DNA of 64,000 nt from Aradus depressus (Eukaryota; Arthropoda; Insecta; Hemiptera; Aradidae): the NCBI GenBank assembly GCA_963662175.1, contig OY759222.1, positions 5,004,713-5,068,712 of the forward strand, in the 5' to 3' direction. The translations under genes and the position numbers were made by a program. Within the stretch, counting starts at the first letter, position 1. The number at the start of each line of letters is the position of its first letter. Under the pieces are notes generated by a model that saw only the letters and a program-made list of their open reading frames with translations, did no database searches and was not told where the DNA came from. Of this stretch, positions 1 through 12,300 are shown in pieces.

Positions 1-244
1 CAGATCATAATAATAACACCTGATTACTGTCATAAATGATAACACGAAGGTTATAGGCAGGTATGAGGTGCGCAATAACAAGAAAATAGGATTAAATCCA
101 AAGTAGGATTAGAATACATCTTTGAACAAAATTCAAATACATATTTTAACAAATATATATGTTCCTGGCCGGAATCACCAAATTCTATGTTAATAAATAA
201 CATAGACTAAATTTTGAAAAATGATATAATTATATTTCATTTCA

Positions 245-600
245 AATACAAGGGCCAGTCGGCGTAGTTAAAAGGAAAAACAAAAATAAACAAAGTTAAC
301 TCTCCTGATGTGGAGGGGTGAATGTGGAAGATGGGCTGATGAACTGATCTCCAAACAAGGCCGAGAAGATCTGGGAGTAGGCTGAGGACGCCGTCACACC
401 AGATGAGCCAAGTACCAGACTTCAGAGGTCCACGGAAAGGCGATCCGGATTGACGAGAGAAGTTGGTGGCCTTGAGGAGAACCCTAATGTCAACAGGCTG
501 AAGGACCATGGAAGACTATCTGTCCAACACTGACCAGCGGTCATAACACGAACTATTCCCCACTCCCCCACATTCATAGGCTCCTCCCACAAATTGTTAA
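245..600 (-). other. Unassigned GC-richer segment, possible last exon on the minus strand
   Basis: This stretch is richer in G and C than its surroundings. Two overlapping minus-strand frames stay open for 65 and 90 codons, and a third ends in a serine- and phenylalanine-rich tail. None matches a family I recognise, and no polyadenylation signal is obvious downstream. It could be the end of a host gene or part of a retroelement. The rest of 1-990 is AT-rich with nothing I can name. Confidence 0.15.
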
Positions 601-989
601 TATGATGTAATATAAACATAAGAATAAATTACATGAGTAATATTGACCATAGTTATTATGATAATAATATTAATAATTATTAGAATAATTAATGGAAGAA
701 AACTTAAGAAAAAATACCTCTACAAAAATCAAAAATTAATTAAATGTTGCGCTAACACCGCCCACTCTACAGATAATACCACAGATGTACTTCCCCAGTT
801 CGAAAATTATTTGTAACGTTTAATTATTTGATTGCAACAGGACAATTACCGACCCTGCCTCTAAACCGTCTGTTATTTTCAGTAAGTGATCAACACTAGG
901 CAATAGTAATGTACAAAAGCGCTATTTGTGTGTAACAATTATCGCCTGTTACTGCTCCTTTTAAATAACTGTTATAAATAGAAGGTACA

Positions 990-1285
990 ACTGATGGTAG
1001 GTCAGAGGTAGCGTGCTAGCCTACAAAGCTCAAGATCACGGGTTCGAAACCCAGCCCAGGCCTTAAGTTTTTTATCTGAGAGGTGCGAAACCAGGAGCAT
1101 GTTGTCCTTCAGATGGGACGTTAAGCGATGATCCAGAGGCTGTATGATGTCAGCTACTCGTTAAAGACCCCTAACTCTAAGTGATTGACTCCCATAGTAG
1201 AGTTGGGCTCATGCTCTTTCATCGCTCTGGTAGTAGGCGATATGACCTCGTGGCTAAAGCCCGGGCATGAGTCACAATAACTAAC
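990..1285 (+). mobile_element. SINE-1 copy, old
   Basis: The tRNA-like head has a degenerate A box (GTAGGTCAGAGG) and an intact B box (GGGTTCGAAACCC). The body with GATGGGACGTTAAGCGATG follows, and the tail is CACAATAACTAACT rather than CCTAA. Divergence from the young copies marks it as an older insertion. Confidence 0.8.
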
Positions 1286-1399
1286 TTCAACTGATGAACT
1301 ATTATTTTATGCAACTGAGAATCGAACATCGGAACAGCGACATTTCCTGGCGGACAGACTATACAATATAAATAACAGTTGAAAAATATTTGTTATATA

Positions 1400-1650
1400 G
1401 TATTGATAGCGTGCTTGCTTACTAAACTCAAGATCGCGGATTCTCAAAACCCGGCCGAGCCTCTGAGTTTTATTTAAATGGTGAAAAAACCTTTATCCCG
1501 TCGTTCTTCGGAACATTATGCGATGGTAACTAAACCTGGGTAGTGCAAGACTTTAGAGCTCCCACAAAAAAGTCCGGGCTCTTGTCCAACAGAACAGTAG
1601 GTAGTATGAACTCGTAGTTGAAGCCCGGGCATGAAGCATAATAACTAACT
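1400..1650 (+). mobile_element. SINE-1 copy, old and degraded
   Basis: This is a second diverged SINE-1 copy just downstream of the first and in the same orientation. The B box is interrupted by an extra base (GGATTCTCAAAACCC). It ends in the ATAACTAACT tail of the older subfamily. The 1660-2400 stretch after it holds no feature I can name. Confidence 0.7.
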
Positions 1651-2519
1651 GCATCACTAACTTTGCCTGGTTAGTAAATTTTTTTTATAATGCAGAATAT
1701 TCTTGAGACTTACTCTGTCACGTACCTAGCTAACCTCTTCGACAAAAATGACTGTTTTCGGCAGCCATATTAGATAATCCTAAAGGTATTTTGTAAATTT
1801 CGGCATATAGTAAATTTCGGGTACAAAAATATTTTCAATGTAAACCTCATTCGAAGATTTTGTGTTCAATTTAAAAATCCGCTTTTGCTATGATTATTCA
1901 CCTATAATTGTTCACTTGGTTAATGTTCAGGGATTCAGGCCCGCCACAGTCTCCATCCGGATAACTGAATAAGTGAGAAGTTACCCCGTTTTCTACTCTG
2001 AAGAAAATATAATTTCTCGTGGTGCTTGCTCCCAGGGAGGCACCATCCGACCTGAGACCCCCGCTTCTCTCCCAATACAAAAACAAGATGGTGCTTTCTG
2101 ATTACGCAAATATAATTTTTCAGAAACTATAAATTAGGTTATTATTTTAATCACTAACTAAAAAAAAAGTAATAACAAATAATTTAATAATTATAGGTTT
2201 GTTTAAAGGCCAGTTGTATTAATCTCTAAGACTTTGCTCCAATTTTAAAACATTTTAAATTAAAAAACTATGATAGTTTTATAAGTGGGGTGCGGATGGT
2301 AGACTATATTTCTACAAGATGGGCAGGATGTCAACACCAATTAGTGTACTAAGTTTAGACAGGGTTAGTGAACTAGGGTGTGCGCAGACTGGTTCGGCCA
2401 TGTTTTTGCCAAAATTCACGGAAATATCGCCTTATCAGTTGTCCTCACAATGGTCCCATTAGTGCGAAAAAAAAAAAAAAAAATTGACAAATCACCGTTT
2501 GGAAGAACCCCCCCCCCCC

Positions 2520-3180
2520 CCCCCCCCTCCTCTTCCTTCGGCCAATTTTACTGCAAATTAATAGGTGTCGCCCTTAGGAATATCTGAATTTAAAAATGAA
2601 ATTTCATTCATTACATCGGCAGTTAATAGAGTTTCTGTGATAAGTTCTCCCTTACTACAATTACATAACATCCCCTAAACTTCATATATTTAGGGAAGTG
2701 AAAAAGATGTCGGTAAATGGACTTCCGCCGCGCGCATTAATTAACTAAATTTTCGACAGATTTGACTGAAAAGCAATAGGTGTCTCACTTAGGGATTTCT
2801 GGGTTTTCATACAAAATCAATCAGCATCAGGTTTTTGAATTAGAACTCTTCTTCTATTCTGTCGATTTGGCTGAATATCAACAGGTATTTTCCTTGCTTA
2901 CATTTATTTAATCGGATATTATCGTGTTCACAGACAGACCGGAAATAATTTTTCATTTTTCCAATCAGAGGTCGAGGAAAAATATGAAATTCGGTGAAAA
3001 TTCAACATCAAATTTTTTACCGATTACATAATTTCGTATACTTTGTATAGCTGGAGAAGTAAAGCGAATACGTTTTCGTACTTCCATAAAACAGTCTCTG
3101 TTTGAGCGATTTGGCTGAAAATCAATACTTTTGGACTATTCAAAATAGTTCTCATTAACTATTTTCATTGGTACAGGGTA
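2520..3180 (-). repeat. DR1 dispersed repeat, minus-oriented copies
   Basis: The segment carries the DR1 body in reverse, with the phrase TTTGGCTGAAAATCAA and its variants. It ends near 3060 with the DR1 terminal block, a variant of ATTACATAACTTCCCC followed by TATAGCTGGAGAAGTAAA. A second, shorter reverse piece follows to about 3180. A run of 18 C lies just before it at 2511-2527. The copy is degenerate and has no coding capacity. Confidence 0.65.
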
Positions 3181-3350
3181 GGAAATAATTTGATTCAGGG
3201 AATTTATATTTATATTTATCACTAAGTTAATTTATATCATATTTATAATAATGTCTTTAAGGCAATATCTATAAGTTAATAAAGTAATGTAACCTTAACT
3301 GTAAATAGAAATTGTTATCAAAATATATATGATTTAAAAAATTTAGGCTG

Positions 3351-3550
3351 GGAGCCATGGTGGCCGTGCGGGCTTAGGGCTTTGGTCGCATGGTCTCACC
3401 TTGGTTTGCGGGTTCGAATCCCGTCAAGGAGTGAGTTTTATTTCATAGATAGAACTCCCTCCCGGGGCAATGGATGTCGTAAATAACTAGTAAATTACAC
3501 AGTGACATGGCTAATATGCATCGTACATAAGGCCAAAAAAAAAAAAAAAA
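3351..3550 (+). mobile_element. SINE-2 copy with poly-A tail and target duplication
   Basis: The head resembles a tRNA of the leucine/serine type: GTGGCCGTGCGGGC for the A box and GCGGGTTCGAATCCCG for the B box. The body GATAGAACTCCCTCCCGGGG follows and the copy ends in a run of A. The flanks repeat ATTTAGGCTG at 3341-3350 and, less its first base, at 3551-3559, which fits LINE-style target-primed insertion. Confidence 0.85.
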
Positions 3551-4567
3551 TTTAGGCTGAATCCTAATTTACATAAATTATTGTAAAATCGTAAAATTGT
3601 TTCCAGAATTGTAAAATATAATAACGGTTATAAAACAACAATCCACTACTTACCATTTTTAACTCCATTTTCACTTGTTTTTTTGTTGTTTTTTTTCATT
3701 TTATTGTGTAAATTTTACGAGTTAAACAATAAAAACACAATTAATCCACTTATACGATGCACAATAAGTAAATTTAAAGCGTTTCACACTAAAAAAAAAA
3801 CTGCATTAATTCAAATACAAATGGATAAAAAATACACGTGTATTAAAGCATCAAAAGTGAAAAGTGCGCCAAAGTAGGCGGAGTCTGCTCAGTGGGCGTC
3901 AAGAATGTTACGATTTTTTGTTTGCGTTTTGGAGGGGGAAAACGCTGCATTTATCTCAAAATGTCCTGATATAAATAAGTAACGAAGTTTATAGGGAGAG
4001 TGAAAACTTAGTTCTTAATAGTTGTGGGAAAGTACAAAAGTACATGGCCGGTGACTCACCGAGATCTTTCTACATTTAATGAAATTCATTTTCCAAACAA
4101 AGATAGATCACACAATCGTTAATAATAAATAAGCGTCACATTTGGTCGTTTTGAACCGAAAACCAAACCACTCGGTTAAATCTTAAAGAAAGTTTCCTGA
4201 AAATACGTCCAATAGAGATGTTAGTAACAGACAGACAGACAGCTCGAGAGAGATGATCCATGCTGTGGACAGAGACACGAATGTAAATTAATTTTTTTAC
4301 CTATCGTTGCTACCTGTTCTAGTCTAGAACTAGAGATACAACACAACTGTCTTCACACATTAATTATACAAGAGACGAGGACCGAGTCACTGTCGACAGG
4401 ATATTTTCGAAAATTAACCTAAACTCTGTCAAAAACGTGTTTTTGGAGGTGTAACAAAAATCTTCCCTTCATCCATCACTCTTCTAATTTATCTACAAGT
4501 TTGTCACTAAATTGTCCAAAATGTCATCATATCTTTTCGCTTTCTATTGATTTTTTTTTTTTTTTTC

Positions 4568-5200
4568 TTTTCACTTCCCAGATATAAGAAGTATAGGGCA
4601 AGTTACGTAATCGGTCAAAAATTGGTTGCGGAATTTTTAAAGGAGTTTCATGTCTTCTAACCTCCAGATTCCAAATATGAAAACAATTTGACAGTCTGTA
4701 TGTGTGTTCGTGACTGTACTAACACGAAATTTTTTATGTGAATCCTGAACCGTCTAACTACAACACATATTGAACTTCAGCCAAATCGACAAAAAGGAAG
4801 AAAGGATTAGGAGGGAGACTTAACTCAAAAACTTCAATAACTTCCGTTGTAATGAACGAATCAACACAAAATTTCATATATGAGTACAAAAACCCAAAAA
4901 GACAACGGAATCAGCACAATGAGAGGGGGTCTCAAAAGGGGGGTTAACTCAGAAACTTCCATAACTGCCGATGTAATGGATGTATCGACATGAAATTTCA
5001 TATTTAACGTCAAAACCCCATGAGGAGAATAACTTAATATTAGAACGGCAGTTATCAGAGATTTTGTGTTAAGCCTTCCTTCCCCCTAATCCCTTCTTCC
5101 CTTAGGTCAATTTGGCTGATAATCATTAGATTTCGACCTTATGGGGTTCTGGATACACATATACAATTTCTTGTCGATATGGGAGGGAGGCGCTGGGAGA
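4568..5200 (+). repeat. DR1 dispersed repeat, long copy with inverted second half
   Basis: It opens with CACTTCCCAGATATAAGAAG and the GTTACGTAATCGGTCA block, then runs through two internal units that each contain a variant of ATAACTGCCGATGTAATG. From about 5060 the sequence switches to the reverse orientation, so this is two DR1 pieces head to head or a rearranged copy. A DR1 end with the hairpin GGCCGGTGACTCACCG also lies at about 4025-4065. Confidence 0.65.
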
Positions 5201-5279
5201 CAGCCCCACCATTTTGGATATAGTGATTAATTTCTTAAAAGAAACTTGGCTATACCAAAGAATCTGAACTCTTTATTTG

Positions 5280-5740
5280 CCTATTTTAGGTGGCTCTGCC
5301 CGTTGAGTAGGGTCTAAACAGCCCATGGGGGGATCCCCTGGGGGTCCGGGGGAGGTCCTGCGTGGGGTCGTCGGGTGGCTGGATCGGGGGGCCTGGGGCA
5401 GCTCCGCCGGGGCCTCTGGACTGGAACAGTCCCGGACTTGGAGGGTGTGGACGGCTTTCCTCACATGCACACCCTCATCTTCAAGCCCCGCTATCTTCAC
5501 GATTAAGCTAAGTGCTTACATATACTTGAGAGAGTGGCCCGGCGTTGCTGTTGTTTGTCCCCTGGCCTGGCCTGCCTCTTCGTTGGTTGCTCTGGGTCCT
5601 ATGCTTGGCCTTCCCCGGTCCCCCTGTCCCCCTAAAAACATCACATGTATTTTTGAGCAGGGGGAAGGTCGCCCCTACTCTTCGCCCGGTTTCCGGGCTG
5701 AGATGTCTATGAATCCACTCCCAATTGATTTTAACTAAAA
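5280..5740. other. GC-rich segment of unknown origin
   Basis: This block is much richer in G and C than everything around it. It stays open on both strands (137 codons on +, 75 and 83 on -) because stop codons are rare in such composition. The predicted peptides are proline- and glycine-rich and match nothing I know. GC-rich islands in this window are otherwise LINE 5' regions (see 60870-61990), so a retroelement 5' piece is my best guess. Confidence 0.25.
5651..5708 (+). repeat. 58-bp direct repeat, first copy
   Basis: A block from TTTTGAGCAGGGGGAAGG to CGGGCTGAGATGTCT occurs here and again at 6008-6065 in the same orientation, with only a few mismatches. The two copies are about 357 bp apart and may flank a duplicated or inserted segment. 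Confidence 0.75.
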
Positions 5741-6007
5741 CGCAACTTTCAAAGTCCAATAACTCGAAAACTATTGCTCGTACAAGAAAACTAAAAATAC
5801 CGAAAAACCTAGTTGTTTTGTGACGAATCTGACAATTCTAATTAAAAATTTGTAAAAATTAAATTTTTTTACGATTTAATTTTACTGAGGTGTGTGTTGT
5901 GTCAATGTTTAAGCCTAAAAAATTGACTATAACTGGGGAAGTATAAAAGTACATATTTGGTTCAGATTGAAAAGATACATGGGAAATTGACAGGGGCGTA
6001 GCCAGGA

Positions 6008-6065
6008 TTTTGAGCAGGGGGAAGGTTGCCCCAACTCTTCGCCCGGTTTGCGGGCTGAGATGTCT
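6008..6065 (+). repeat. 58-bp direct repeat, second copy
   Basis: This is the partner of the repeat at 5651-5708. It is preceded by GGGGCGTAGCCAGGA, whereas the first copy is preceded by unrelated sequence, so the homology starts sharply at TTTTGAGCAG. Confidence 0.75.
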
Positions 6066-6109
6066 TAGTTAGGACAAGGAATATAACAAGGTAGGGAGAT
6101 AATAACCAA

Positions 6110-6285
6110 AGCAGTTGTTCGCCCCAAATAAACCAACCAATTTGGTCGATACATTCATTCTATCAGGACTTATCGATACGCACACACAAGTACGTTTTTT
6201 TTTTTTTCATTTTTGGAACTCAGCATCAAATTTCTGATCGATTACATAACTTCCGCTATACATCGTATAGTCGGGGAACTAAAAA
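6110..6285 (-). repeat. DR1 dispersed repeat fragment
   Basis: It contains the reverse DR1 end: ATTCATTCTATCAGGA, the T-run, and GATTACATAACTTCCGC followed by a variant of the TATAGCTGGGGAA terminus. Only the terminal part of the element is kept. From here to 7470 the sequence is AT-rich with no feature I can name. Confidence 0.6.
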
Positions 6286-7473
6286 AAAATTATGGATTCA
6301 TATACGAACTTCCAACTACGTATGCTTAAAAAATAATATTAAACCTCGAAATGCGGGGGTCGGCTGAGCGTACAGCAGCAAGAGACACCTCCACAATGTA
6401 CGGATAAGTGAGACTCTGTCCTCGCCCTCCTTTCTGAAATAAAAAAAATTAGTCCGGATAAGAAAAAAAAAAGTGTTTCCTCCTCCTCTTCTTTAAAAAT
6501 AATAATTAATTAGTTAATTAATTTAATAACACAAAATAAATGAATAATACATTTTGTGAGTTGGCCAGTTTCGAAGAAACAATCCAATGTTTCCCAATAC
6601 AGGTTACTACCCACACTAATGAAGTTATGAGTTGTCTGTCTGTCAGTCCGATTTTTGGTTATTTCAACACAGTATTTCTTACTCTTTATTAGAGAAACGC
6701 TTGAATTTAAAATGATCCGTTCAAAGATTCAAATGTAAATCGGGAAGAGGTGAACTCAAGATCTTCATTTTAAATTCTGGAATTTCAATGTTCATTAAGA
6801 AATCCTTAGTCCTTCTTAGCCTTCCGTCTCCATGAATAAAGAAGTTCCTGACAATAGGTTCTTTGATATTATATACTATCAGGTTACCCAGGTTCGCCCA
6901 AACAAGGTTAATAACCTTATCTCCACGGTTAGTAACTTTGAGTTACATCATTTTAAAAATAACTTGAAATTTGCAATGACTTTGAGATTGAAGGTTTGTG
7001 ACAATCTATTCTGTAATACAAAATGTGGTTTTTAATGAAAAAAATGTTTCGAAACAATTTGGAAAATTGAAAAATTCAGAAGAATTGCTCTATACGGCGC
7101 AATTGTTTAGTTAATGGCTCCAAATTTTCAGACAAGAAAACTGCTTGCCAAATTTGAATTAAATCCAAGATGGTGACCCTTAATTCATATCAAATAAAAT
7201 ATTTTTTTAAAGTGACTTTTGTGCATTTGTGCATTTAACTGTCGTACATTTGACGTGGAATTAACCATTATCTTATAAACTTATTAACAACAAATTTTTC
7301 TTTCTAAAATACAAATAAAAATAAAATAATAAATACATATTTGTTCCTATTTATTTATTTAATTCACAGTTTCTGAAATCGTAAGCCTTTTTGCAATAAT
7401 TTACCAGTATTTGCCAATCTTTTACCATTTAATAATTCCAACATAAATGAAGTATCTAGGTGTTGTTAAATAT

Positions 7474-7600
7474 TTAATTTTTTAAATCATCATATTTGGG
7501 GCAGGTAATGAGGAAGTGATATAGATCTTCTTTACAGGGGCTGTAACACATTGGGCATACAAAGTAGAAATAGATTAATAAGGATATTATGAAGAGTATC
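7474..7600 (-). pseudogene. Non-LTR retrotransposon ORF2 tail with zinc-knuckle
   Basis: Read on the minus strand from about 7600, one frame gives a hydrophobic stretch and then CPMCYSPCKEDLYHFLITCP before a stop at 7474. The spacing C-x2-C-x8-H-x4-C is typical of the cysteine/histidine motif near the C terminus of I-, R1- and Jockey-type ORF2 proteins. Upstream in the same frame there is a stop, so this is a short dead fragment. No 3' tail was identified. Confidence 0.4.
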
Positions 7601-8238
7601 TGACTAATTTATTGAGAATTTTATAACAAGTTAAAATTGATCAGAGTAGAAAAGAGCCAAGTGCCTGAACCAGTTTTATTTAAATAGGGTTTAGAGCATA
7701 ACTATTTTTACTTTAACGTCCTAAATGCCATCAAATATTTATTGATATTTTACACAGACAATCACTAACGATATAAAATAAACTTAATAAATTATTTATT
7801 GTATAATAATATTATTATTATTAAATATAAGGTTACTGGGCAAAAAATAAACTGAACTAAAATTAGCATTTAATATTATTGTATTAAATAGCAAATACTG
7901 ACGGAACTTACCTAGTGGCTTTTAAATATATTATTACATTAAAATTATTTCAATATTATTTACAGATATTATAAAAGTCTTTATATTCTTGTTTTGGCAA
8001 AAATTCTAACATTTGCAGCATGTCTCTTCTTTAGACACGAGTGTTTTTCGTTTCTTCAAGACTGAAACTGTGGCTTCACAACACGATTGATGGTTACATC
8101 ATCTGGCACATAACACTAGCGCTTCCTATAGAACGTTGCTACAACTGATTAACATGTGACGCCACTTAGCCCGACTGCTAAGCAATTGGCATTGACATTT
8201 GCCACATTTCTAAGCAAAATATATATATATATATATAT

Positions 8239-8806
8239 TTTTTTTTTTTTAATTTACAAATAGCTATTTACAACTGTATACAAATAAATACAACAAGTAA
8301 ATGTGCTAATAAAGGGATAATGGCGATGTCAAAATGTCATGAGGGGAGAAATCACCCAGTGTCCCTAGTCATTGTTTTTCTCTCGTTTATAGCTAATCAC
8401 TGTCACTGTCACTACTTCTGCTCCGGAGGTCTCTAGGCCATTGACGCTTAAGCCGTCGTTGGGGAAGTACGGCAGAATGGAGGGCACGGACTAGAGGATT
8501 ATTGTGGGAACTAAGAAGAAAAAATAATTTTTTATATTTGGATTTAGCGACTTCAGTGATGAAAGGTACGTTAAGGTCAGTATGAAGAGTTTCATTGGAG
8601 ACGTAATAAGGAGCATTGGCTATTTCACAGGATTGGATGCGCTGGAGATTGGAAGCCTTGGCAGAACCCCAGAGTTCAAGTCCGTAAGTCCACATAGCTT
8701 TGAGTACTGCGTTGTATATAATTCGTTTTGTTTTTAAAGTTAATTTGTATCTTTTGTCTTGGTAAAAGCAAAATATATAATTTTTTTCAATTTTGGCACT
8801 TAACAC
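8239..8806 (-). pseudogene. Jockey-clade LINE, 5'-truncated ORF2 C-terminus and 3' UTR
   Basis: The minus-strand ORF at 8393-8806 (137 residues) matches the tail of Jockey-type reverse transcriptases. It has YNAVLKAMWTYGLELWGSA, then LQRIQS, YYVSNETLHTDLNVPF, and ends in RRLKRQWPRDL with an acidic serine-rich tail. The 5' end is truncated just after the thumb region. A 3' UTR of about 150 bp follows and ends in a poly-A run, seen on the + strand as T at 8239-8250, next to an AT microsatellite. The polymerase catalytic core is absent, so it cannot move on its own. It is one of three Jockey tails in the window (see 48399 and 55610). Confidence 0.85.
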
Positions 8807-9249
8807 CTATAAAACTTTTCATCTTCAATTCTCAATGCATATCGCCTACTACCAAAGCGCTTTTTTCCATATAACTTCCCCTATATTACGTGTAGCTGGT
8901 GAGACAAAACCAGTTGTTTGTTCTGATAAGGATAAAATCCAAATTATTGTCAAAAATACCCAAGAAATCAGCGTCCTGAGCACAATTTTATTTAGAAAGA
9001 TTATAATATTATTATTAAATATTATAAAATTGTGTTATATTATAATCGTATAAGTACTTTTGAAAATTTACTGTATTATATTGAAAGACAGAATTAATTT
9101 TGTGGGGGTATTTCTGGAAAATTGTCATATTGGAGAGACGAGGAAGAGACGCCTCGCCTCAATAGGGTTCATTAATATACCCTGTAAAGGGCGCCTCTAT
9201 AATCCAGGGTTAATGGAATAGAAAAATATAGGGAGGGGGGCTACCTCCG

Positions 9250-9865
9250 GGGAAATAGGGATATAATAGGGTTCATTATGGGATCCTGGAGAGAGGAGTC
9301 TTCGGCCAACCTCCAGCATGCTTCTCCAGCAACGATTAAGGAGTTCTTCTGCCTTATAGATTTTGCAAAAATCTTATCTCTGTGTGTGTATTTGCGAATA
9401 TGACAGGTTATATTCTCATTGTGTTTTACTTTTAATATGAAATTTCATGTCGATACATTCATTATATCGGCAGTTATTGTGGTTTTTTGAGTTTAGCCCT
9501 CCTCTGATCCCCACTTTCCCTTCTGCCGATTCCGCTAAAAATTAATAAGTGTCATCCTTATGGGATTTTGAATTCACATAGAAAATTTTGTGTCGACACA
9601 TTCATTACAATCTCTTCCCTTTAGTCGATTTGGCTGAAAGTCAGTACTTGTCGTCGTTACATGGTACTGAATTACTTGATACATTCATTTCAACGTGAGT
9701 TATCGTATAAGCAGACAAATACATTCACTCAGACAGACATTTTTTTTTTCATATTTGGAATCTGGAGGTCGAAAAACATGAAATTCTGTTGAAAACTCAG
9801 TATCGAATTTTTGACAGATTACATAACTTCCCCTATACTTTGTATATCTGGGAAAGTAAAATTTA
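9250..9865 (-). repeat. DR1 dispersed repeat, long minus copy
   Basis: Reverse DR1 units can be followed from about 9400 to the terminus at 9830-9865 (GATTACATAACTTCCCCTAT and a TATATCTGGGAAAGT end). The region just before, 9110-9330, is mixed and G-rich and may be a separate, unidentified insertion. Confidence 0.65.
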
Positions 9866-9924
9866 AATAAAGAAATATTTACAGTATTTTTTGGTTTAAA
9901 TGTGTGCTTATATTATAACGTCGA

Positions 9925-10276
9925 GGTTAGGTTAGGTTAGGTTTTATGACTCATGCCCGGGCTTTAACTACGAGGTCATATAGCCTACTACCAGAGCGCT
10001 CTTTCGTCACTCTGGTGGATATGAGCCCGACTCTACTGTGGGAGTCCTAAATTTTGCCTACCCTAAATTTTTATTCATCTAGGGTAGGGGTCTTTAACGA
10101 GTACCTGACATCGTACAGGCTCGGGACCATCGCTTAACGTCCCATCCGAAGGACGGCGTGCTTAAGTTTTATTTTACCTCCCAGATAAAATAAACTAAGG
10201 GCCTCGGTCTGGCTACGAACCCACGACCTTGAGCTCAGAAGTCAAGCACGCATACCACTGAGCTACCGGCGCCCTC
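9925..10276 (-). mobile_element. SINE-1 copy, young, TTAGG-repeat tail
   Basis: This is a nearly full-length SINE-1 in reverse. The 3' end comes first on the + strand as GGTTAGGTTAGGTTAGGTTT, the body follows, and the tRNA-like head ends in CTGAGCTACCGGCGCCCTC. An 11-bp target duplication TATAACGTCGA flanks it at 9914-9924 and 10277-10287. The tail is three copies of the arthropod telomere repeat. Confidence 0.92.
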
Positions 10277-10561
10277 TATAACGTCGATGTGAATATGTTC
10301 ATATTAAATGTTTGTTATTTAATTATTTTTGTAAAATGCTCTTCCCCAACGGACACCTCTGTATAACGGACCTCTCGTATTGATAACACACTGATAATTT
10401 CGTCCTCAACGTTGTCCGTTATAGAACAACGATTTTCTGTAATATACATTTCTCCAGAACCCCATAGCGTCGTCACTTATTGATTTTCAATCAAATTGGT
10501 CAAAGGGGTGAAGGGATTAGTGGAGAGAAGGGAACTTAACTTGAAAACTCCAATTACATCC

Positions 10562-10627
10562 AAAATAATGAATGTGCCGACACAAAATAATGAATGTGCC
10601 GACACAAAATAATGAATGTGCCGACAC
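10562..10627 (+). repeat. 22-bp unit repeated three times inside a DR1 fragment
   Basis: The unit AAAATAATGAATGTGCCGAC plus two bases occurs three times head to tail. It comes from the DR1 phrase that reads AATGAATGTATCGACACAAA elsewhere, so this is a local expansion within a plus-oriented DR1 piece at about 10475-10680. The following 10680-11450 is AT-rich and unassigned. Confidence 0.75.
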
Positions 10628-11479
10628 AAAATTTAGTATGAGGATATAGAAGCATCTTAGTAAGACATTAACAAAAAAATAAGAAAACAAATATTCGTGT
10701 CAAATGCACTTTAATGTGTAAAATTTGTAAAATAGTGCAGAATTAAAAAAACTTAACCGTATTGAAAGGAAACATGATAATCTTTCGAAGTGCAACAAAT
10801 TACAGATAGTACAAGAACTTTGTGAACTAGAACACTAACCTAGAGCTTGGTTCTCTTGCAAGGAAGGACTCATCCAACGTCAGACGCCCTGGGGCGGGGA
10901 AAGTTGGCCAGGGTGTGGTGCATTCATTGAGAAGGACAACTTCGACAGAACTTAGTGCAATATTTATAGAACAACAAATCAAATGAACACATTTAGTGTT
11001 AAAAAGACGAGAGAGAGAAATTTTTAATAAACAAATTGTTATTAATTCATGACATTAAACCAACTCCTTAAATCAGCGTTTAGATGATTTATTTTAATTG
11101 AGATTATTTGGATGAGAAATGGCTAATGAATAGATTATCTCAAAGCAATTAATAACTAACTCATTATATAAAAAGCATTAAATTCTTAATGTGATACTTA
11201 TCAAGAATATTTGGAAAGAGCTATTAGCCTACTTTTCATCGGTACAAGAAATAGGGTACATTATTGTTTATTTAAAACAGAGAATGATACATGTAAAATA
11301 AGGCAGAATATGGTACCTACTGTCTCTTGTTGAGAAATATCATCGATGCATGGCGTATAAAAAGACTGCCAGGCTACATGCGCTTGAGGCGCCGTGATGG
11401 TTTGTGGGTAATATATTTAAATAAACTTATTTTTTTAAATATGATCTATTCCACATAGCGGTGTCACCAGTGCAAAAAA

Positions 11480-11870
11480 AGTCGGTGAATCACTGGCAAT
11501 GAACATCCCCAAAACAAATTCAACAATTAACTTTTTGCACCCCCCCCCCCCCCCTTCAAACCAGTGGCCCGTTTGCGATAATATTCAATAGTTAACATAC
11601 ATAGAAGCTCCTAAATTCTCATACTAAATTTTGTGTCGATAAATTTATTACATTGGCAGTTTTTTTTTTTCAATTGAGCTCCCTTTCCTTCAGTCGATAT
11701 TGCTGAAATTTGACAGGTTATGTCCTCAATGGGTTTTGACTTCAAATATGAAATTTCATATGGATACATTCATTACATCGGCAGTTATTAGAGTTTTTGA
11801 GTTAATCCTCTTCCCTAATCACCCCTCCAATTTGGCCGATATAGCTGAAAAACAATATAAAAGCAGAAAA
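11480..11870 (-). repeat. DR1 dispersed repeat, minus copy
   Basis: It starts with the reverse hairpin end (CGGTGAATCACTGGCAATG) and continues through reverse units containing ATTCATTACATCGGCAGTTA. A run of 18 C at 11540-11557 replaces the usual C-rich part of the unit. Confidence 0.65.
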
Positions 11871-12119
11871 ATTATTAAAACAATATTATTTCCTTCAATT
11901 TGTTCTAGGATTTCCGATTCAACTTAAATAAATGCAGTCGGCTGACATAGGATTGCCCTGTCTGGCTCGGAGCCAGCAAAACAAACATTAACAAATTAAT
12001 GAATTTCGAAAACAAGGTTCTCCGATTAGCAATGACATCACCTTGGTTCGTGCGGACCTGTCAAATCTGGTATGGGGGTGTCCAATGATGCAGCACCCAG
12101 CATGGCGAGCGGTCCTCCC

Positions 12120-12300
12120 GGGGACCCCTGAACCTCATATTCAACTTTGGGTCTATACATTCATTATATCGGCAGTTATTAAAGTTTTTGTGTCAAGCCT
12201 CCCCCCCTAACCCCCTTCCCTTTTGTCAATTTTGCTGAAAATCAACAGGTGTCGTCGTTAGAGGGTTTTGGATCCACACGTTTCGTGTCGATATTATAGA
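12120..12300 (-). repeat. DR1 dispersed repeat fragment
   Basis: One reverse DR1 unit is present, with ATTATATCGGCAGTTATTAA, the C-rich tract and GCTGAAAATCAACAGGTGTC. It ends where the DR2 copy begins. Confidence 0.55.

Noticed and set aside
5325..5738. 137-codon ORF on the + strand
   Set aside because: High G and C keeps several frames open on both strands, the peptide is low complexity, and no splice or start evidence supports it.
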